DNA of 25,893 nucleotides, from NCBI GenBank assembly GCA_900553255.1, contig USCI01000032.1, positions 1-25,893 of the forward strand. The letters are read 5' to 3'. The notes beneath the pieces were generated by a model that worked only from the letters and a program-made list of their open reading frames with translations, ran no database searches and was not told the origin of the DNA. The DNA is from an uncultured Oscillospiraceae bacterium (GTDB lineage: Bacteria > Bacillota > Clostridia > Oscillospirales > Acutalibacteraceae). Positions within the stretch are counted from its first letter, which is position 1. The number at the start of each line of letters is the position of its first letter. Position numbers and translations under genes: made by a program. Of this stretch, positions 14,106 to 22,702 are shown in pieces.

Positions 14106-16674
14106 CGCCCTTCAAATGCTTCTGCGCCGCGATGTTTTCCGCCTTGCGCGCGAGCAGGTCGTCGCGCATGAGCTGCTCCTGTACCTGCTCAAATCCGAGC
14201 CGTGCGACGGTATCCGCAAACCGCTCACCGGTATTGCCCTGTTCGCGGAAAAGAAGGATAGCCTTTTCGATGACCGCCATGACCTCTTCCTTGTCGGTAA
14301 ACACCTTGTCGAGCGCGCGGCCCTGTGCGACCTTTTTGCCCCAGCGGCCGCCGAGATAGATCTTGTAGCCGGTCATGGCCGTTCCCAGCGCGCCGAACGG
14401 GCATTTGCTGATGCACCGCCCACAGTGGTTGCAGGCCTCTTCGTCGATGGTCACCTTGCCGTCGGCCAGCTTGGCCACCTGAATCGGGCAGCTGCGCTCC
14501 ACCTGGCAGACCTTGCAGCCCCGGCATTGATCCGCATGGATTTCCGGCACCCGCTGGCCGATCACCCCGAGATCGTTTAAATCCGGCTTGACGCAGTTGT
14601 TCGGGCAGCCGCCGACCGCGATTTTGAACTTGTGCGGGAGCTTCACATCCGCATAGCCGTGGTAGAAACGCTCGTGGATTTCCTCCGACAGCGCGAAAGT
14701 GTCGATCAGCCCGTACTGACAGGTCGTCCCCTTGCAGGACACCACCGGGCGCACCTTGGAACCGGTGCCGCCGGTTTCCAGCCCGTACTGAGCAAGGAAC
14801 GCGCGCAGCGGTTCGATGTTCTCATAAGGCACCCCCTGGATTTCCAGAGTCAGGCGGGAGGTCATGGTCACCTCACCGGAGCCGAACCGCTCCGCCGCTT
14901 CGGCGATCGCGCGGTGCTCGTCCGCGGTGATCTTGCCGTTGCGGGTGATGACCCGGCCGTTGAACTTATCCGGCGTCCGCTTGTCCCACAGGAAGCCAAG
15001 CGTTTTTACCCGGGTGATGTCCGCCGGCGAAACCGTGGCCGCAGCACCCTTGACCCGCACCTCGTTGAAGGTGGTGGCACCCTCGAGCACCACCGTATTG
15101 GTGTAGCCGTAAAATTTCAGCCGGTTCTGCAGGAAATACGCCCGTTTTGCCCGTACGCAGACCAACAGCAGCTTTTCGTCCTTCCGGATCCCCTCAATTT
15201 CCCCGTTGACCGCCGCGAGATTGACAAAAGTTGCCCCCGGGATGGAGGGTTCCGGCGCCACATCGATCACCCGGTAACCCTCGGCCTTGCCCTCCAGATA
15301 CTCGCGCGGGGTCATGCTGGTAAGCTCTCCGCTGAGCTTGTTGAGCAGGATGTACACCGCCTGCACAAACGGATGGATGGCGGTGGAAAACGGCGGCGCA
15401 TAGGCCAGATCGAGGTTTTCAAAATCCTCCAGCGCCGCGCCCAGCGAAATACCGGTCACCGCGATGTCCACCATCTTGTCCACCGCACCTGGGCCGAACA
15501 CCTGCATGCCCAGCAGCTTATGAGTATTCCGGTCGGCGATCAGCTTGGTGATGAAAAACGCCGCATCCGGATAATAATGCGCCTTGTCATCGGTCACGGC
15601 GAGCACCGTTTCCACGTCGTAGCCGGCTGCGCGCGCTTGGCTCTCGGTCAGGCCGGTGCGCCCGACATTGAGCCCAGGCAGCTTGACCACGCCGGTGCCG
15701 AGCACGCCCGGATAGGTTTTTTCCGCCCCGCCCAGGATCTGCGCGAGAGTGCGTCCCTCGTAGTTGGCGGAGGAGCCCATCGCCGACCACTGCGGCGCGC
15801 CGGTGATCCGGTTTTTGACCAGCGCACAGTCACCCGCCGCATAAACGTCCGGCAAGTTCGTGCGCAGCTGACCGTCGGTGACGATCAGGCCGCGCTGCAG
15901 TTCGATCCCGCTGCCGTCCAGAAATGCGGTATTCGGGCGGATGCCGACACACATAATCACCGCATCCGCCGGAATCACGCCGCCGTCGGTCTTAACACCG
16001 GTAACCTCGCCGTCGCCGAGCACCTCCTGCAAACGGGTGCCGGTGAGCACACGGATCCCGTTTTTGACCAGATGCTTCTGGACATACGCCGCCATTTCCG
16101 GGTCGAGCACATTGGGCATAATCTGCCCGGCCAGATCCACCACCGTCACGGCTATGCCCTGCGCCTTGAGGTTCTCCGCCGTCTCCAGACCGATAAACCC
16201 GCCGCCGGCCACCACCGCACGGCGCACCGGTCTGTCCTGCATATACGTACGCAGGCCGATCGCGTCGTCCGGCGTGCGCAGCTTGAATACGCCCGGCAGC
16301 CCGGCCCCCGGCAGATCCGGCAGGATCGCCGACGCGCCGGTCGCAATCACACAGGCATCGTATGTATAGGTTTCTTCCTCACCGGTATCCGCGTTGACCG
16401 CCCGGACCGTTTTGGTCCGGCTGTCGAGCGATACCGCCTCACGTCCGGTCAGCACCTCGACGCCGGTCAGCGCCGCGTATTTCTGCGGCGTGTTGACGAT
16501 CAGCTCGTCCCGGCTCTCGATCAATCCGCCAACGTAGTAGGGCAGGCCGCAGCCCGCATAGGAAATATCCTTGTCCTTCGTGATGATGGTTACCTGCATG
16601 CTGCGGTCCACGCGCTTGAGCTTGGCCGCTGTTTTTGTTCCGGCGGCAACCCCGCCGATGACCAGCACCTTCAT
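14092..16674 (-). CDS. CoA-disulfide reductase-like/rhodanese/sulfite reductase-like/ferredoxin fusion oxidoreductase
   Basis: An 860-aa multidomain redox protein. Residues 1-320 are a FAD/NAD(P)H flavoprotein: FAD motif GGVAAGT (7-13), catalytic Cys C42 in YAGCGLPYY as in CoA-disulfide reductases and NADH oxidases, NAD motif GGGFIGLE (157-164) and second FAD motif YAAGDCA (278-284). About 325-450 is the dimerisation domain. About 455-550 is rhodanese-like with loop CVRAKRA (C506, R511). About 575-710 is a nitrite/sulfite-reductase-like module with CKGTTC (C647, C652) and CPNNC (C690, C694). About 711-765 holds two [4Fe-4S] clusters (C717/720/723/729 and C748/751/754/758). It may pass electrons from NAD(P)H to a sulfur, sulfite or related acceptor (inference). 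It heads the operon with the chelate transporter, under a TTGACT-17-TAAAAT promoter and a GGGAGG ribosome site. Confidence 0.9.
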   Translation of the reverse strand: MKVLVIGGVAAGTKTAAKLKRVDRSMQVTIITKDKDISYAGCGLPYYVGGLIESRDELIVNTPQKYAALTGVEVLTGREAVSLDSRTKTVRAVNADTGEEETYTYDACVIATGASAILPDLPGAGLPGVFKLRTPDDAIGLRTYMQDRPVRRAVVAGGGFIGLETAENLKAQGIAVTVVDLAGQIMPNVLDPEMAAYVQKHLVKNGIRVLTGTRLQEVLGDGEVTGVKTDGGVIPADAVIMCVGIRPNTAFLDGSGIELQRGLIVTDGQLRTNLPDVYAAGDCALVKNRITGAPQWSAMGSSANYEGRTLAQILGGAEKTYPGVLGTGVVKLPGLNVGRTGLTESQARAAGYDVETVLAVTDDKAHYYPDAAFFITKLIADRNTHKLLGMQVFGPGAVDKMVDIAVTGISLGAALEDFENLDLAYAPPFSTAIHPFVQAVYILLNKLSGELTSMTPREYLEGKAEGYRVIDVAPEPSIPGATFVNLAAVNGEIEGIRKDEKLLLVCVRAKRAYFLQNRLKFYGYTNTVVLEGATTFNEVRVKGAAATVSPADITRVKTLGFLWDKRTPDKFNGRVITRNGKITADEHRAIAEAAERFGSGEVTMTSRLTLEIQGVPYENIEPLRAFLAQYGLETGGTGSKVRPVVSCKGTTCQYGLIDTFALSEEIHERFYHGYADVKLPHKFKIAVGGCPNNCVKPDLNDLGVIGQRVPEIHADQCRGCKVCQVERSCPIQVAKLADGKVTIDEEACNHCGRCISKCPFGALGTAMTGYKIYLGGRWGKKVAQGRALDKVFTDKEEVMAVIEKAILLFREQGNTGERFADTVARLGFEQVQEQLMRDDLLARKAENIAAQKHLKGGATC

Positions 16675-16726
16675 CTCGATTCCTCCCTTTGTATCGGAAA
16701 ATCACGACAAAATCCGCGTTACCGCT

Positions 16727-16755
16727 ATTTTACCCTGCCTGCCGTTCCAAGTCAA
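16727..16755 (-). promoter_or_regulatory. Promoter of the fusion oxidoreductase/ABC-transporter operon
   Basis: On the minus strand, TTGACT (16755-16750), 17 bp, and TAAAAT (16732-16727) match sigmaA well. Transcription should start near 16720, about 45 nt before the ATG at 16674. No palindrome like the feo boxes is seen here. Confidence 0.75.
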
Positions 16756-16849
16756 TAATCCGCCGCCCGATTCTTCAGCGGCAACCCCAATATTGGCAAA
16801 ACAAGCGCCCGTTCGCGACAATAAAATTTCCGCTATCCGCCGCCGTTAT

Positions 16850-16878
16850 AAAAACGCACCTCCCGGCTGACCGGGAGG
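16850..16878 (-). terminator. Terminator of the V-type ATPase operon
   Basis: On the minus strand CCTCCCGG-TCAG-CCGGGAGG, an 8-bp perfect stem, is followed by TGCG and five T. It lies 6 bp after the stop of the subunit D gene. The 90 bp between it and the next promoter show nothing else. Confidence 0.85.
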
Positions 16879-16884
16879 CCCATT

Positions 16885-17538
16885 TCATACGTGATAGTGA
16901 TGCGCCTTATCCAGCATCATATCCTTGACTTTCATCAGCCGGGTACGGCTCGCACGGTCGTTTTCCTCGAGCTTCATGGTGATAAAGCGGATGGTTTCCT
17001 GCAGCCGCGGGATCATCACATGTTCGAGGGCGTTGACCCGCCGCCGGGTCTTTTCGATTTCGGCCGCCATGCGCTGGGTGGCTTTCTCCACCTCGGCAAG
17101 CCGCAGCAGATCCGGCAGCAGATCCGCCAGATTTTCCACCGCCCCGTCCAGCTCGAAGGAGGTAAACGCGAAGCCGTAGGAATAGCGGTCGGCCTCATCT
17201 GCCGTACGGGTGGTCAGGGAAAACGCCGGGATTTCCACACTCATCACGTTGCGCACCGTGGTTTCGAGGTACACCTCCTGCCGCGGCGAGAGCAGCGCCG
17301 TATCCATGACCTCCTTCTGCATCACCGCGCTGGCGAGCACGAAATGGCTGTTGGCCTCACGTATGCCCTGCTCCACCCGCTCGCGCAGCACCTTGTTTTC
17401 CCGGATGCGCTCCAGGAACTGCCGCATCAGCTCATCCCGCTTGTCCTTGAGCAGCTTGTGCCCGCGCAGCGCGGTATTCAGCTGCTTTTTCAGCCGGGTG
17501 AGCTCCATGCGGGTGGGATTGACGTTCATCACCGCCAC
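16885..17538 (-). CDS. ntpD: V-type ATP synthase/ATPase subunit D
   Basis: Central rotor-shaft subunit that turns inside the A3B3 head. It is 217 aa, mostly two long coiled-coil helices, with the diagnostic start NPTRMELTRLKKQLNTALRGHKLLKDKRDELMR and the C-terminal RRVNALEHVMIPRLQETIRFI helix. The GTG at 17538 has AAGGAGG at nine bases. The nearby ATG at 17529 would be too far from it. It is the last gene of the operon, 27 bp after subunit B, and the terminator follows at once. Confidence 0.95.
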   Translation of the reverse strand: MAVMNVNPTRMELTRLKKQLNTALRGHKLLKDKRDELMRQFLERIRENKVLRERVEQGIREANSHFVLASAVMQKEVMDTALLSPRQEVYLETTVRNVMSVEIPAFSLTTRTADEADRYSYGFAFTSFELDGAVENLADLLPDLLRLAEVEKATQRMAAEIEKTRRRVNALEHVMIPRLQETIRFITMKLEENDRASRTRLMKVKDMMLDKAHHYHV

Positions 17539-17565
17539 CGGCGGTCACCTCCTTGCCGTCGCCTG

Positions 17566-18945
17566 TCATTTGCCGTAATACCTATCGAGCATATCGTCGC
17601 CGATCCGTTTGAGCTCGCTGCGCGGCAGGATGGACAGCAGCTTCCAGCCGAGATCCAGCGTCTCCTCCACGCTGCGATTAGTATCATAGCCCTGCGAAAC
17701 GTATTCCTTCTCAAACCGATCGGCAAACTCCGCATACAGCTTGTCGATACTGGTCAGCGCCGCCTCGCCGAGGATCACCATCAGCTCCTTGGCGTCCTTG
17801 CCGCGGGCATACGCCGCGAACAGCTGGTTCATCGTACTTGCGTGATCCTCGCGGGTGCGCCCCTTGCCGATGCCCTTGTCCTTCAGGCGGGACAGCGAGG
17901 GCAGCACGTCGATCGGCGGGGTGATCCCCTTGCGGTACAGCTCACGGCTGAGGATGATCTGCCCCTCGGTGATGTACCCGGTCAGATCGGGAATCGGATG
18001 GGTTTTATCGTCCTCCGGCATGGTCAGGATCGGGATCAGGGTGATCGAGCCGTCCTTTCCCTTGAGCCGCCCGGCCCGCTCGTACAGCGTCGCGAGATCG
18101 GTGTACATATAGCCGGGATAGCCGCGGCGCCCGGGCACCTCCTTGCGTGCAGCCGAAACCTCGCGCAGCGCGTCGGCGTAGTTAGTGATGTCGGTCATGA
18201 TGACCAGCACCTGCATGCCGAGATCGAAGGCCAGGTATTCTGCGGCGGTCAGCGCCATCTTCGGGGTGGCGATGCGCTCGATGGCCGGATCGTTCGCGAG
18301 GTTGACAAACATCACCGTACGGTCGATGGCGCCGGTTTCCCGGAAGGATTCGACAAAATAGTTGGATTCCTCAAAGGTGATGCCCATCGCGGCGAACACC
18401 ACCGCGAACGGAGTGCCCTCGCCGCCGTCCGAGCGCACCGTCGCCTGCCGGGCAATCTGGGCGGCGAGGTTGGCGTGCGGCAGGCCGGAGGCCGAGAAAA
18501 TCGGCAGCTTCTGGCCGCGCACAAGCGTGTTCAGGCCGTCGATAGCCGACACGCCGGTCTGGATGAATTCCTGCGGATAGTTGCGCGCCGCCGGGTTCAT
18601 CGGCGTACCGTTGACGTCCAGCCGCTTCTCCGGGATAATCTCCGGGCCGCCGTCGATCGGGCGGCCAAGCCCGTCGAACACGCGGGAGAGCATATCCGGC
18701 GACACCGGCAGCTCCATCGACCGCCCCAGAAAGCGCACCTTGGAGTTGGCCAGATTGATGCCGGCCGCGCTTTCAAACAGCTGCACGAGCGCGTTGGAGC
18801 CGTCTACCTCGAGCACGCGGCAGCGGCGGGTTTCCCCGCTGGGCAGCTCGATCTCGCCGAGCTCGTTGAATTTGACGTTGTCCACATCGCTGATCATCAT
18901 CAGCGGTCCCGCCACCTCGCGGATGGTACGGTATTCCTTGGGCAT
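17566..18945 (-). CDS. ntpB: V-type ATP synthase/ATPase subunit B
   Basis: Regulatory, non-catalytic subunit of the A3B3 hexamer. From the ATG at 18945 (MPKEYRTIREVAGP, with AGGAGAGG upstream) it is 459 aa, the normal size. The frame is open further upstream, but that part lies in the intergenic gap and the end of subunit A. Family landmarks are SGETRRCRVLEVDG, FDGLGRPIDGGP and QTGVSAIDGLNTLVRGQKLP. The P-loop is replaced by FSASGLPHANLAAQI, as expected for B. It lies 34 bp after subunit A. Confidence 0.97.
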   Translation of the reverse strand: MPKEYRTIREVAGPLMMISDVDNVKFNELGEIELPSGETRRCRVLEVDGSNALVQLFESAAGINLANSKVRFLGRSMELPVSPDMLSRVFDGLGRPIDGGPEIIPEKRLDVNGTPMNPAARNYPQEFIQTGVSAIDGLNTLVRGQKLPIFSASGLPHANLAAQIARQATVRSDGGEGTPFAVVFAAMGITFEESNYFVESFRETGAIDRTVMFVNLANDPAIERIATPKMALTAAEYLAFDLGMQVLVIMTDITNYADALREVSAARKEVPGRRGYPGYMYTDLATLYERAGRLKGKDGSITLIPILTMPEDDKTHPIPDLTGYITEGQIILSRELYRKGITPPIDVLPSLSRLKDKGIGKGRTREDHASTMNQLFAAYARGKDAKELMVILGEAALTSIDKLYAEFADRFEKEYVSQGYDTNRSVEETLDLGWKLLSILPRSELKRIGDDMLDRYYGK

Positions 18946-18979
18946 GGCCCTCTCCTGCCTTTCCGGATTCAGTTTGGCG

Positions 18980-20752
18980 TCATTCCGCCTGTGCCGCCTT
19001 GAGCGCCTGTGCAAGCTCCTCGTCAAGATGCGCCATGCAGGCGGAAAACTCCTCCTCCGCCTGGCTCTCAGCGGCGTATTTCAGGCGGCCGATGCGCTCG
19101 CGCACGGGCAGCTCCACGATGGTATCGATATCCAGCCCCTGCGTGAGTGCCGCGAGTGCCTTGTCGTAAAAGCCGAGGATAGCGGTCATCATCAGGTACT
19201 GTTTTTCGAGCGAGGTATAGGTATCGGTCTCGTGGAAGGCGTTCTGATGCAGGTAATCCTCACGGATTGAGCGTGCCGCCTCCAGCTTGAGCCGGTCGGG
19301 CGCGGACAATGCGTCCATGCCGACCAGCCGCACGATCTCCTCGAGCTCCGCCTCCTCCTGCAGAAGCCCCATCAGCCGGCCGCGCAGGGTGTACCAGTCG
19401 TCCCGCACGTTTTCGTTGAACCAGCCCGCGAGCGAATCCGCGTACAGCGAGTAGCTCGTCAGCCAGTTGACCGCGGGGAAATGCCGCTTGTAGGCCAGCG
19501 ACGAATCAAGCCCCCAGAACACCTTGACGATGCGCAGGGTGGCCTGCGATACCGGCTCGGAGATATCGCCGCCCGGAGGGGATACCGCGCCGATAACCGA
19601 CAGTGCCCCCTCGGTTTCCCCCTCGCCGTTGACGATGACCCGGCCGGCGCGCTCGTAAAACTGCGCAAGCCGGCTGCCGAGGTAGGCCGGGTAGCCTTCC
19701 TCGCCGGGCATCTCCTCCAGCCGTCCCGACATCTCGCGCAGCGCCTCCGCCCAGCGCGAGGTGGAATCCGCCATCAGTGCGACGGTGTAGCCCATGTCGC
19801 GGAAATACTCGGCGATGGTGATGCCGGTGTAGATCGACGCCTCCCGCGCCGCGACCGGCATGTCCGAGGTGTTGGCGATGAGCACCGTGCGCTCCATCAG
19901 GGAATTGCCGGTGCGCGGATCCTTAAGCTCCGGGAATTCGTTGAGCACGTCGGTCATCTCGTTGCCGCGCTCCCCGCAGCCGATATAAACAATAATGTCC
20001 GCTGCCGCCCATTTGGCCAGCTGGTGCTGCACCACCGTTTTGCCCGAACCGAACGGCCCCGGCACCGCCGCGACGCCGCCCTTGGCGATCGGGAACAGGG
20101 TGTCGATCACCCGCTGCCCGGTCACCAGCGGGATATCCGGCGACAGCTTGCGCTTGTACGGCCGGCCGACCCGCACCGGCCAGCTCTGCATCAGCCGTAC
20201 CGGCACTTCCCCGCCGTTAGCCGAGGAGATATGCCCGATCACGGCATCCACCGTGTAATCCCCCTCCGCAAGGTCGGTCACCGTGCCGACGATGCCGTTG
20301 GGGGCAAGAATTTTATGCAGAACCACCGGCGTTTCCTGCACGGTGCCGAGCACATCGCCGCCGCGCACTGTGTCCCCGGCTCGCTTGGACGGTGTAAAAT
20401 GCCAGCGTTTTTCCCGGGACAGCGACGGCACCTCCACCCCGCGGTGCAGGTTGGTGCCGCTGACCTTCATGATTTCGGCCAGCGGGCGCTGGATGCCGTC
20501 AAAAATGGTGCCGATCAGGCCGGGGCCGAGCTCCACGCTCAGCGGCTGTCCGGTGGACTCCACCGCTTCGCCCGGACCGAGGCCGGAGGTCTCCTCGTAT
20601 ACCTGAATGGACGCACGGTCGCCGTGCATCTCGATAATCTCGCCGATCAGGCGCTGCCCGCTGACCCGCACAACGTCGAACATGTTCGCCTCGCGCATGC
20701 CTTCCGCGATAACCAGCGGCCCGGCCACCTTGGTGATGGTACCCGTTGTCAT
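18980..20752 (-). CDS. ntpA: V-type ATP synthase/ATPase catalytic subunit A
   Basis: Catalytic subunit that hydrolyses or makes ATP. It is 590 aa. The N-terminal barrel is followed by the bulge domain, the Walker A GPFGSGKT (232-239), the Glu region GCGERGNEMTDVL and the Walker B-like VALMADSTSRWAEALRE motif, all intact. The ATG overlaps the subunit F stop by 4 nt. With nine subunits encoded together and no F-type genes in view, the complex may either make ATP or pump ions at its expense. Direction cannot be decided from sequence. Confidence 0.98.
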   Translation of the reverse strand: MTTGTITKVAGPLVIAEGMREANMFDVVRVSGQRLIGEIIEMHGDRASIQVYEETSGLGPGEAVESTGQPLSVELGPGLIGTIFDGIQRPLAEIMKVSGTNLHRGVEVPSLSREKRWHFTPSKRAGDTVRGGDVLGTVQETPVVLHKILAPNGIVGTVTDLAEGDYTVDAVIGHISSANGGEVPVRLMQSWPVRVGRPYKRKLSPDIPLVTGQRVIDTLFPIAKGGVAAVPGPFGSGKTVVQHQLAKWAAADIIVYIGCGERGNEMTDVLNEFPELKDPRTGNSLMERTVLIANTSDMPVAAREASIYTGITIAEYFRDMGYTVALMADSTSRWAEALREMSGRLEEMPGEEGYPAYLGSRLAQFYERAGRVIVNGEGETEGALSVIGAVSPPGGDISEPVSQATLRIVKVFWGLDSSLAYKRHFPAVNWLTSYSLYADSLAGWFNENVRDDWYTLRGRLMGLLQEEAELEEIVRLVGMDALSAPDRLKLEAARSIREDYLHQNAFHETDTYTSLEKQYLMMTAILGFYDKALAALTQGLDIDTIVELPVRERIGRLKYAAESQAEEEFSACMAHLDEELAQALKAAQAE

Positions 20753-21087
20753 ACTCCCATCCGGTCCTTTCCTCCGAAAATAATGTCCGAACCCACGGCC
20801 CGCTCCACCGACTCGCTCAGCCGCCGGATGCCCACGCCGGTGTCACCGGTCACGCCCGGAATCGGGATGACCGCCGGCAGCAGCTGGTCGTCCAGCAGCT
20901 TAACGTCCTTTTCCAGCAGCACAAACAGCCGCTCGGTCAAAAACACCACGCCGTACTCCCCGCCCGCCGTCAGCCGGCGGAACAGCGGCGCGGCCTCTTC
21001 CTCACGGTCGCAGGGAAAAATATCCAGCCCAAGGGCGGCGAAGCCTTTTATGCTCTCGGTATCCCCCATAACCGCCACTCTAGCCAT
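20749..21087 (-). CDS. ntpG: V-type ATP synthase/ATPase subunit F
   Basis: Small stalk subunit (called G in the Enterococcus ntp naming) with a Rossmann-like fold, 112 aa. It starts MARVAVMGDTESIKGFAALG, the family N-terminus, and has the middle strand YGVVFLTERLF and the PVIPIPG motif. The start overlaps the end of subunit C by 8 nt and the stop overlaps subunit A by 4 nt, indicating tight translational coupling. It binds the central shaft with subunit D. Confidence 0.92.
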   Translation of the reverse strand: MARVAVMGDTESIKGFAALGLDIFPCDREEEAAPLFRRLTAGGEYGVVFLTERLFVLLEKDVKLLDDQLLPAVIPIPGVTGDTGVGIRRLSESVERAVGSDIIFGGKDRMGV

Positions 21088-22045
21088 ACAGCTCTCTCAT
21101 CCTTTCCCGGATATCCGCCTCGCTCCGGCCCGCGCGCAGCCCGGAATACAGCAGGCGCATGGTACGGATCTCCGTCTCCCTGGCGGCCAGATAGCCGAGC
21201 AGCGGCTCCGGCCCGAGAGTGACCTGTTTGCCGCAGCGGATACAGGCCATCGCCTGATCCTCCGCGAACTTTTCAAACCGCGAGGGCGATTCCCGGTACA
21301 GCTCGGCGGCCTGCCGGCTGCCCCAGCGGTCGGTGCGCCCGAGCCATCCGAGCACCTCGTCCTCCCCCGCAGCCGACGCGCGGATCAGCTCCGGCTCCGG
21401 ATCGCACAGCGCTTCTTTCAGAAATGCCGCATCCCTGCCGGTGCGCGCGGCGCGCAGCGCAATGCGCGCGTCCTGATAGAAAATCTGGATATCGATGTAT
21501 TCGCACAGCAGCGCCACCCGCGAAGCCTGCGCCGCCTGCCGCTGCGTGGCCATCGCCGCACGGTCAAGGATGCTGTCGCAGCCCTGCGGATCCGCCGCGT
21601 GTGCCAGACGGTCGTACGCTTTTTCGGCTGCCTGCGCCATGCCTTCGGGCAGCAGCGAAAATTTCCGGCTTTCCACCGCTTCACGCAGCAGATCGGTATT
21701 CACCGCCGCCGGCTCCAGCAGCAGATGCCCGTATTCCCGCCTGGACAGCACCCCCTTGATGGTCGCCTTCAGGTTGTGATAATCCTGCCGGACGAGGAAC
21801 GCGTCATACAGGGAAAAATCCGGCGTGATGCCGCGCAGATACTCCCACAGCCGGGCGGTTTCCTGCCGCAGCAGTTCCTCCCCTTCGGCAGACCCCGCCG
21901 CGTCTCCCCAACCGCGGTCCCGCAGCGCCGCGGTCAGCTGATCGGGCGTGCGCAGCGCCAGAAGCGCCTCGCGCTCCTGCGCGGTCAGCAGGCCGCTTTC
22001 CCTTGCCCGCACACTCCCGCAGGCAAACGCATACGATGCCGCCAT
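21080..22045 (-). CDS. ntpC: V-type ATP synthase/ATPase subunit C
   Basis: Socket subunit that links the rotor shaft to the membrane ring, 321 aa, alpha-helical, of the C/AC39 family. The start MAASYAFACGSVRARESGLLT follows the family pattern, and later LRDRGWGDA, VRQDYHNLKATIKG and the repeat-like IQIFYQDAR segments are recognisable. The ATG has AGGAGGGA upstream. It lies 27 bp after subunit E and overlaps subunit F. Confidence 0.93.
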   Translation of the reverse strand: MAASYAFACGSVRARESGLLTAQEREALLALRTPDQLTAALRDRGWGDAAGSAEGEELLRQETARLWEYLRGITPDFSLYDAFLVRQDYHNLKATIKGVLSRREYGHLLLEPAAVNTDLLREAVESRKFSLLPEGMAQAAEKAYDRLAHAADPQGCDSILDRAAMATQRQAAQASRVALLCEYIDIQIFYQDARIALRAARTGRDAAFLKEALCDPEPELIRASAAGEDEVLGWLGRTDRWGSRQAAELYRESPSRFEKFAEDQAMACIRCGKQVTLGPEPLLGYLAARETEIRTMRLLYSGLRAGRSEADIRERMRELYG

Positions 22046-22072
22046 GCGCGTCCCTCCTTTCCTCCGGAATGC

Positions 22073-22660
22073 TCATTCCTCCGCAAACAACTCGCGGTTA
22101 AGCAGATCCTCCAGCCCTTCGCGCTTGGCGGCGCGCAGGGCGTCCAGGCTCAGATCGATTTCAATCTCGCCGTATTCGAGCCGCAGGCCGCCGTCAAACG
22201 GCGCCGCTTCCTCCGCCAGCCGCAGCGTCCCCCGTTCCGGCTGGACAGCCTGCAAAAAATCGGCCGGCAAACGCGCGAGATCGCCTGCGCCCAGCCGCAC
22301 CACGCCCTCGCCGGACAGCGCGGACTCCCGCGCCAGACGCGCAAGCCGAGCAAAATATTCCGCTTCGGGCAGCTGCCGGATATAGCCGACAGCTTCGTCC
22401 ATCGCTGCATCGATCAGCGCTCTGCGGCGGTGCAGCAGCGCGTTGCGCACCGTCAGCGCCGCACCGGAGTGCGCCGCCCGGATAATGGCCTGCGCCTGTT
22501 TCTCCGCACTGTCCTGCGCCTGTGCCCGGCGCTCGGCGGCCTGGGCTTCGGCCTGCTCCAGCAGCGCCCCGGCCTGCGCCTCAGCCTCCGCCAGAATCTC
22601 CCGCGCCTGTTTCTCCGCATCCGCTTCGATGCAGGATACGATTTTATCCCCGCCGGTCAT
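22073..22660 (-). CDS. ntpE: V-type ATP synthase/ATPase subunit E
   Basis: Peripheral-stalk subunit, 195 aa. The N-terminal half is a long, Ala/Glu/Gln-rich coiled coil (AEKQAREILAEAEAQAGALLEQ and on). The C-terminal half is a globular domain that binds the top of the A3B3 head. It pairs with the small H/G subunit encoded first in the operon. A moderate ribosome site (AAAGAGG) precedes the ATG. It lies 42 bp after subunit K. The assignment rests on position, length and composition more than on strict motifs. Confidence 0.88.
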   Translation of the reverse strand: MTGGDKIVSCIEADAEKQAREILAEAEAQAGALLEQAEAQAAERRAQAQDSAEKQAQAIIRAAHSGAALTVRNALLHRRRALIDAAMDEAVGYIRQLPEAEYFARLARLARESALSGEGVVRLGAGDLARLPADFLQAVQPERGTLRLAEEAAPFDGGLRLEYGEIEIDLSLDALRAAKREGLEDLLNRELFAEE

Positions 22661-22702
22661 CCGAATCGCCTCTTTCCTGTACGTCTTGGCGTGCCCTGGC
22701 CA

